A stretch of DNA of 64,000 bases from Eubacteriaceae bacterium (GTDB taxonomy: Bacteria; Bacillota; Clostridia; Eubacteriales; Anaerofustaceae): contig WRIY01000001.1 of the NCBI GenBank assembly GCA_009782515.1, positions 1-64,000 on the forward strand, written 5' to 3'. The translations under genes were made by a program, and so were the position numbers. Shown piece by piece: positions 62,153 through 64,000 of this stretch. Each line of letters begins with the position of its first letter. Position 1 is the stretch's first letter. The notes below the pieces were generated by a model. It saw only the letters and a program-made list of their open reading frames with translations, ran no database searches and was not told the DNA's origin.

Positions 62153-62911
62153 ATGAGCAGGTTTTTTTTGGCAGTGCTTGCCCTAATAATCATATACTTG
62201 ACAAACGCCATTGGCAAAGGATCCTCTTCAAACAGCACCACAACAAGAGGAAGAGCCACTCGCAGGAGCAGAGGTAGCCAGCTTGGCGATGCAGAGCGCC
62301 AATACAGAGAGCAGCAAAAGAACTTCCAATTGAGGGCCAGCGAAAGAGGCTCTATTCCCCCTGCAACAAAGCTTTCATCTGAGTTCTACCCTCCGAGCCG
62401 TGAGCACCTGGCAGCTGAGGCGCCGGTTGAGCCGCTAACGCCAGCCCAAAAGCAAGCTCAGGAAACAGTGGCTATATCTCAAGGCTATATTGACAAGTTC
62501 AGGGCTATCAATGAAAAGATCACTGACGAGGAAATGTCTGATATGATTAGCGACATTGAAAAGGTGACAGCAGAGATCTTTGTTTCAATAAAAGGCGATG
62601 TTGAAAAAACAGCTATTGTCAGAAGGTTTTTAAGCTACTACTTGCCAACTACAAACAAGCTGCTTGAAACATATCTCCAATTCGAAACCAAAAGCGTTCA
62701 GACGCCAAACATTACCCAAACCCAAGAGAAGATCAAGGAAACCCTCAACCTTCTGCTGGAAGCTTTTTATAAGCTGCATGACTCTCTTTATGATGAAGAC
62801 GCCATGGATGTTATGAACGAGATAAGCGCTATGGAGAGCATTTTATCTTCAGAAGGCTTGATTACCGCCAGCAATGATGACATTGCATCCTTCCTCGAAA
62901 AGGGCCTTTAG
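62153..62911 (+). CDS. XpaC-like membrane-associated protein
   Basis: 252 residues from the ATG at 62153 (AAAGGC upstream). One N-terminal membrane helix (FFLAVLALIIIYLTNAIG), a Ser/Thr/Arg-rich linker (about 25-55), then an all-helical domain resembling the XpaC / 5-bromo-4-chloroindolyl phosphate hydrolysis family (LSYYLPTTNKLLETYLQFE, then TLNLLLEAFYKLHDSLYDED). XpaC often pairs with TelA, which is not in the window. Role unclear. Followed by a terminator. Confidence 0.78.
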   Translation: MSRFFLAVLALIIIYLTNAIGKGSSSNSTTTRGRATRRSRGSQLGDAERQYREQQKNFQLRASERGSIPPATKLSSEFYPPSREHLAAEAPVEPLTPAQKQAQETVAISQGYIDKFRAINEKITDEEMSDMISDIEKVTAEIFVSIKGDVEKTAIVRRFLSYYLPTTNKLLETYLQFETKSVQTPNITQTQEKIKETLNLLLEAFYKLHDSLYDEDAMDVMNEISAMESILSSEGLITASNDDIASFLEKGL

Positions 62912-62912
62912 A

Positions 62913-62944
62913 GCGCAAAAGCGCTGCGCAGGGCTTTTTTTTGT
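62913..62944 (+). terminator. Intrinsic terminator after the XpaC-like gene
   Basis: A GC-rich hairpin (AAAGCGCTGCGCAGGGC) followed by eight T, directly after the stop. Confidence 0.75.
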
Positions 62945-63076
62945 TTAACCATGATTCGTTTATTAAAATTTGCATAATTCTCATTAGTAAATATTAATTG
63001 TTATATCGTTCGTTTACAGAAATTTCATGTTACAATATAGTTACATCATAAGTGACAAAATTTAGAGGTGTAACCA

Positions 63077-63934
63077 ATGAAATGCAATCAATTGAAGAGA
63101 AATGCCGCCATGGCGGCAGCAGCGATACTTGCGCTTGCGCTGCTGCCGGGAGCCTATACTGTCAGTGCAACTGAAGATCCCGAGCCTCTGCCTATTTACG
63201 GCAGGGCGGTTGACGTATCTGTGAAAGAATTATTCTTCACAGTTTTTTTGTATGGCGATGAGTCAACCTCATTCGCAATTTCTAAAGCAAGAGTCTATTC
63301 TGAGCCGGACAAGTTCGCTGAGATACAGCTGAGCGAAGTCTTAAGCGAGCAGGACGCAGCGGCTTACATAAACTTAAATGACCTTCTTGAGGACAAGCCT
63401 GGGCAAGCTGCCGGCGAAGCGTCAAAAAGCCAGGAGAAGGCAGCCATTATAGCAGCAGGCGCCCTTCGCACAGAAGCGTCATTTAGAAAGCAGGCAGAAG
63501 GGCTCGGCCCAATCGAGGGCGAGAAGATTGCCATAATAAAGGAAGAAGCAGAAGAAGAAGAGGCCAAAGCAGCCTTGCCAGCATCCAAAGCCGCCCCCGC
63601 GGCTAAGGTATCTGAAGACAGCCTCGGCAAGGCTATTACAGTGTCAGCGACTGCATATTGCAACTGCTCCCAGTGCTGCGGCTCATATGCCGGCTCGAAA
63701 ACAGCAAGCGGCACGATGCCACAGGAGATGCGGACTATAGCAGCCTCATCAAGCTATGCGTTCGGAACAAAAGTATACATTCCTTACTTTAAGGACAAGC
63801 CTAACGCCGGCATCTTCGTTGTAGAAGACAGGGGCGGCGCCATACAAGGCAATAAAATTGACATCTTCTTCAGCACGCACGCAAAGGCGATGGCCTTCGG
63901 AAGAAGAGATATCCAAATGTACGTTGTAAAATAG
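63077..63934 (+). CDS. Secreted 3D-domain protein (cell-wall hydrolase type)
   Basis: 285 residues. Signal peptide (NAAMAAAAILALALLPGAYTV), a variable middle with a Glu/Ala-rich linker (about 115-185), and a C-terminal 3D domain (about 190-285): VSATAYCNCSQCCG, KTASGTMP, and the three-aspartate set in VVEDRGGAIQGNKIDIFF. 3D domains have a double-psi barrel like MltA and occur in YabE, YocH and Rpf-like resuscitation proteins. The sequence lacks a LysM domain. GAGGTG precedes the ATG. Confidence 0.88.
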   Translation: MKCNQLKRNAAMAAAAILALALLPGAYTVSATEDPEPLPIYGRAVDVSVKELFFTVFLYGDESTSFAISKARVYSEPDKFAEIQLSEVLSEQDAAAYINLNDLLEDKPGQAAGEASKSQEKAAIIAAGALRTEASFRKQAEGLGPIEGEKIAIIKEEAEEEEAKAALPASKAAPAAKVSEDSLGKAITVSATAYCNCSQCCGSYAGSKTASGTMPQEMRTIAASSSYAFGTKVYIPYFKDKPNAGIFVVEDRGGAIQGNKIDIFFSTHAKAMAFGRRDIQMYVVK

Positions 63935-64000
63935 CCAACAAACCATCAAATGCATCTGCCCTACCTACAAACAAAAGTAATTCGATCATGCCAATGCCAG

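Overview
The window looks like chromosome of an anaerobic, probably spore-forming, amino-acid-using member of the Clostridia (Firmicutes). The support is Firmicutes gene order (ylxM-ffh-rpsP-khpA; ksgA next to a SpoVB-type flippase), two T-box leaders, ferredoxin-type redox proteins, strong AGGAGG ribosome sites and a protein with an exosporium-like N-terminus. No rRNA, tRNA or CRISPR array was seen. Genus cannot be told from the sequence alone.

Layout. 0-5.8 kb: a DinD remnant, glutaredoxin, malic enzyme overlapping an RluA pseudouridine synthase, a TetR regulator, and a PadR/polyferredoxin operon facing a perfect 31-bp operator-like palindrome. 6-11 kb is a decayed accessory patch: an IS630 element with a frameshifted transposase, a fossil response regulator, a type I toxin-antitoxin candidate whose 29-residue toxin is too short for normal gene calling, a hydrolase and a frameshifted IS1182-like transposase. 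11-20 kb: a URO-D/MtaA-like protein, a tryptophan ABC transporter (trpXYZ) under a Trp T-box, an M15 peptidase, a NifX-like protein, an SDR, TraX and a CPBP protease. 20-27 kb: a spore-surface-like SpaA protein, then a Leu T-box operon coding for a TIM-barrel/acyl-CoA synthetase fusion and 2-isopropylmalate synthase, ended by a second IS630 remnant whose left end coincides with the leuA stop codon. 27-38 kb: an AgrC/AgrA-type two-component pair, a 1006-residue beta-helix/pilin-domain protein with a very acidic tail, a ferredoxin-type aldo/keto reductase and a wall-anchored protein. 38-45 kb: a flavodoxin, an ACT-butyrate kinase fusion and a complete livJHMGF branched-chain amino acid transporter. 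45-54 kb: two ATP-grasp paralogues, mntP, alr, a zinc-ribbon protein, an EthD-like protein, an AAA-ATPase/nuclease-like protein and a GLUG-repeat protein. 54-64 kb: ksgA, a SpoVB-like flippase, the ffh operon, patatin, a rhomboid-like protein without catalytic residues, an XpaC-like protein and a 3D-domain cell-wall protein.

A recurring theme is branched-chain and aromatic amino acid handling: leucine-tRNA-sensing control of leuA plus an acyl-CoA ligase fusion, an amino-acid-sensing (ACT) domain fused to a butyrate-type kinase, a LIV transporter and a Trp-tRNA-controlled importer. I infer that the cell both scavenges these amino acids and interconverts them with branched short-chain acids. 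The least expected items are the type I toxin locus at 7.6-7.9 kb, the two metabolic fusions, and a group of large surface-type proteins lacking signal peptides.
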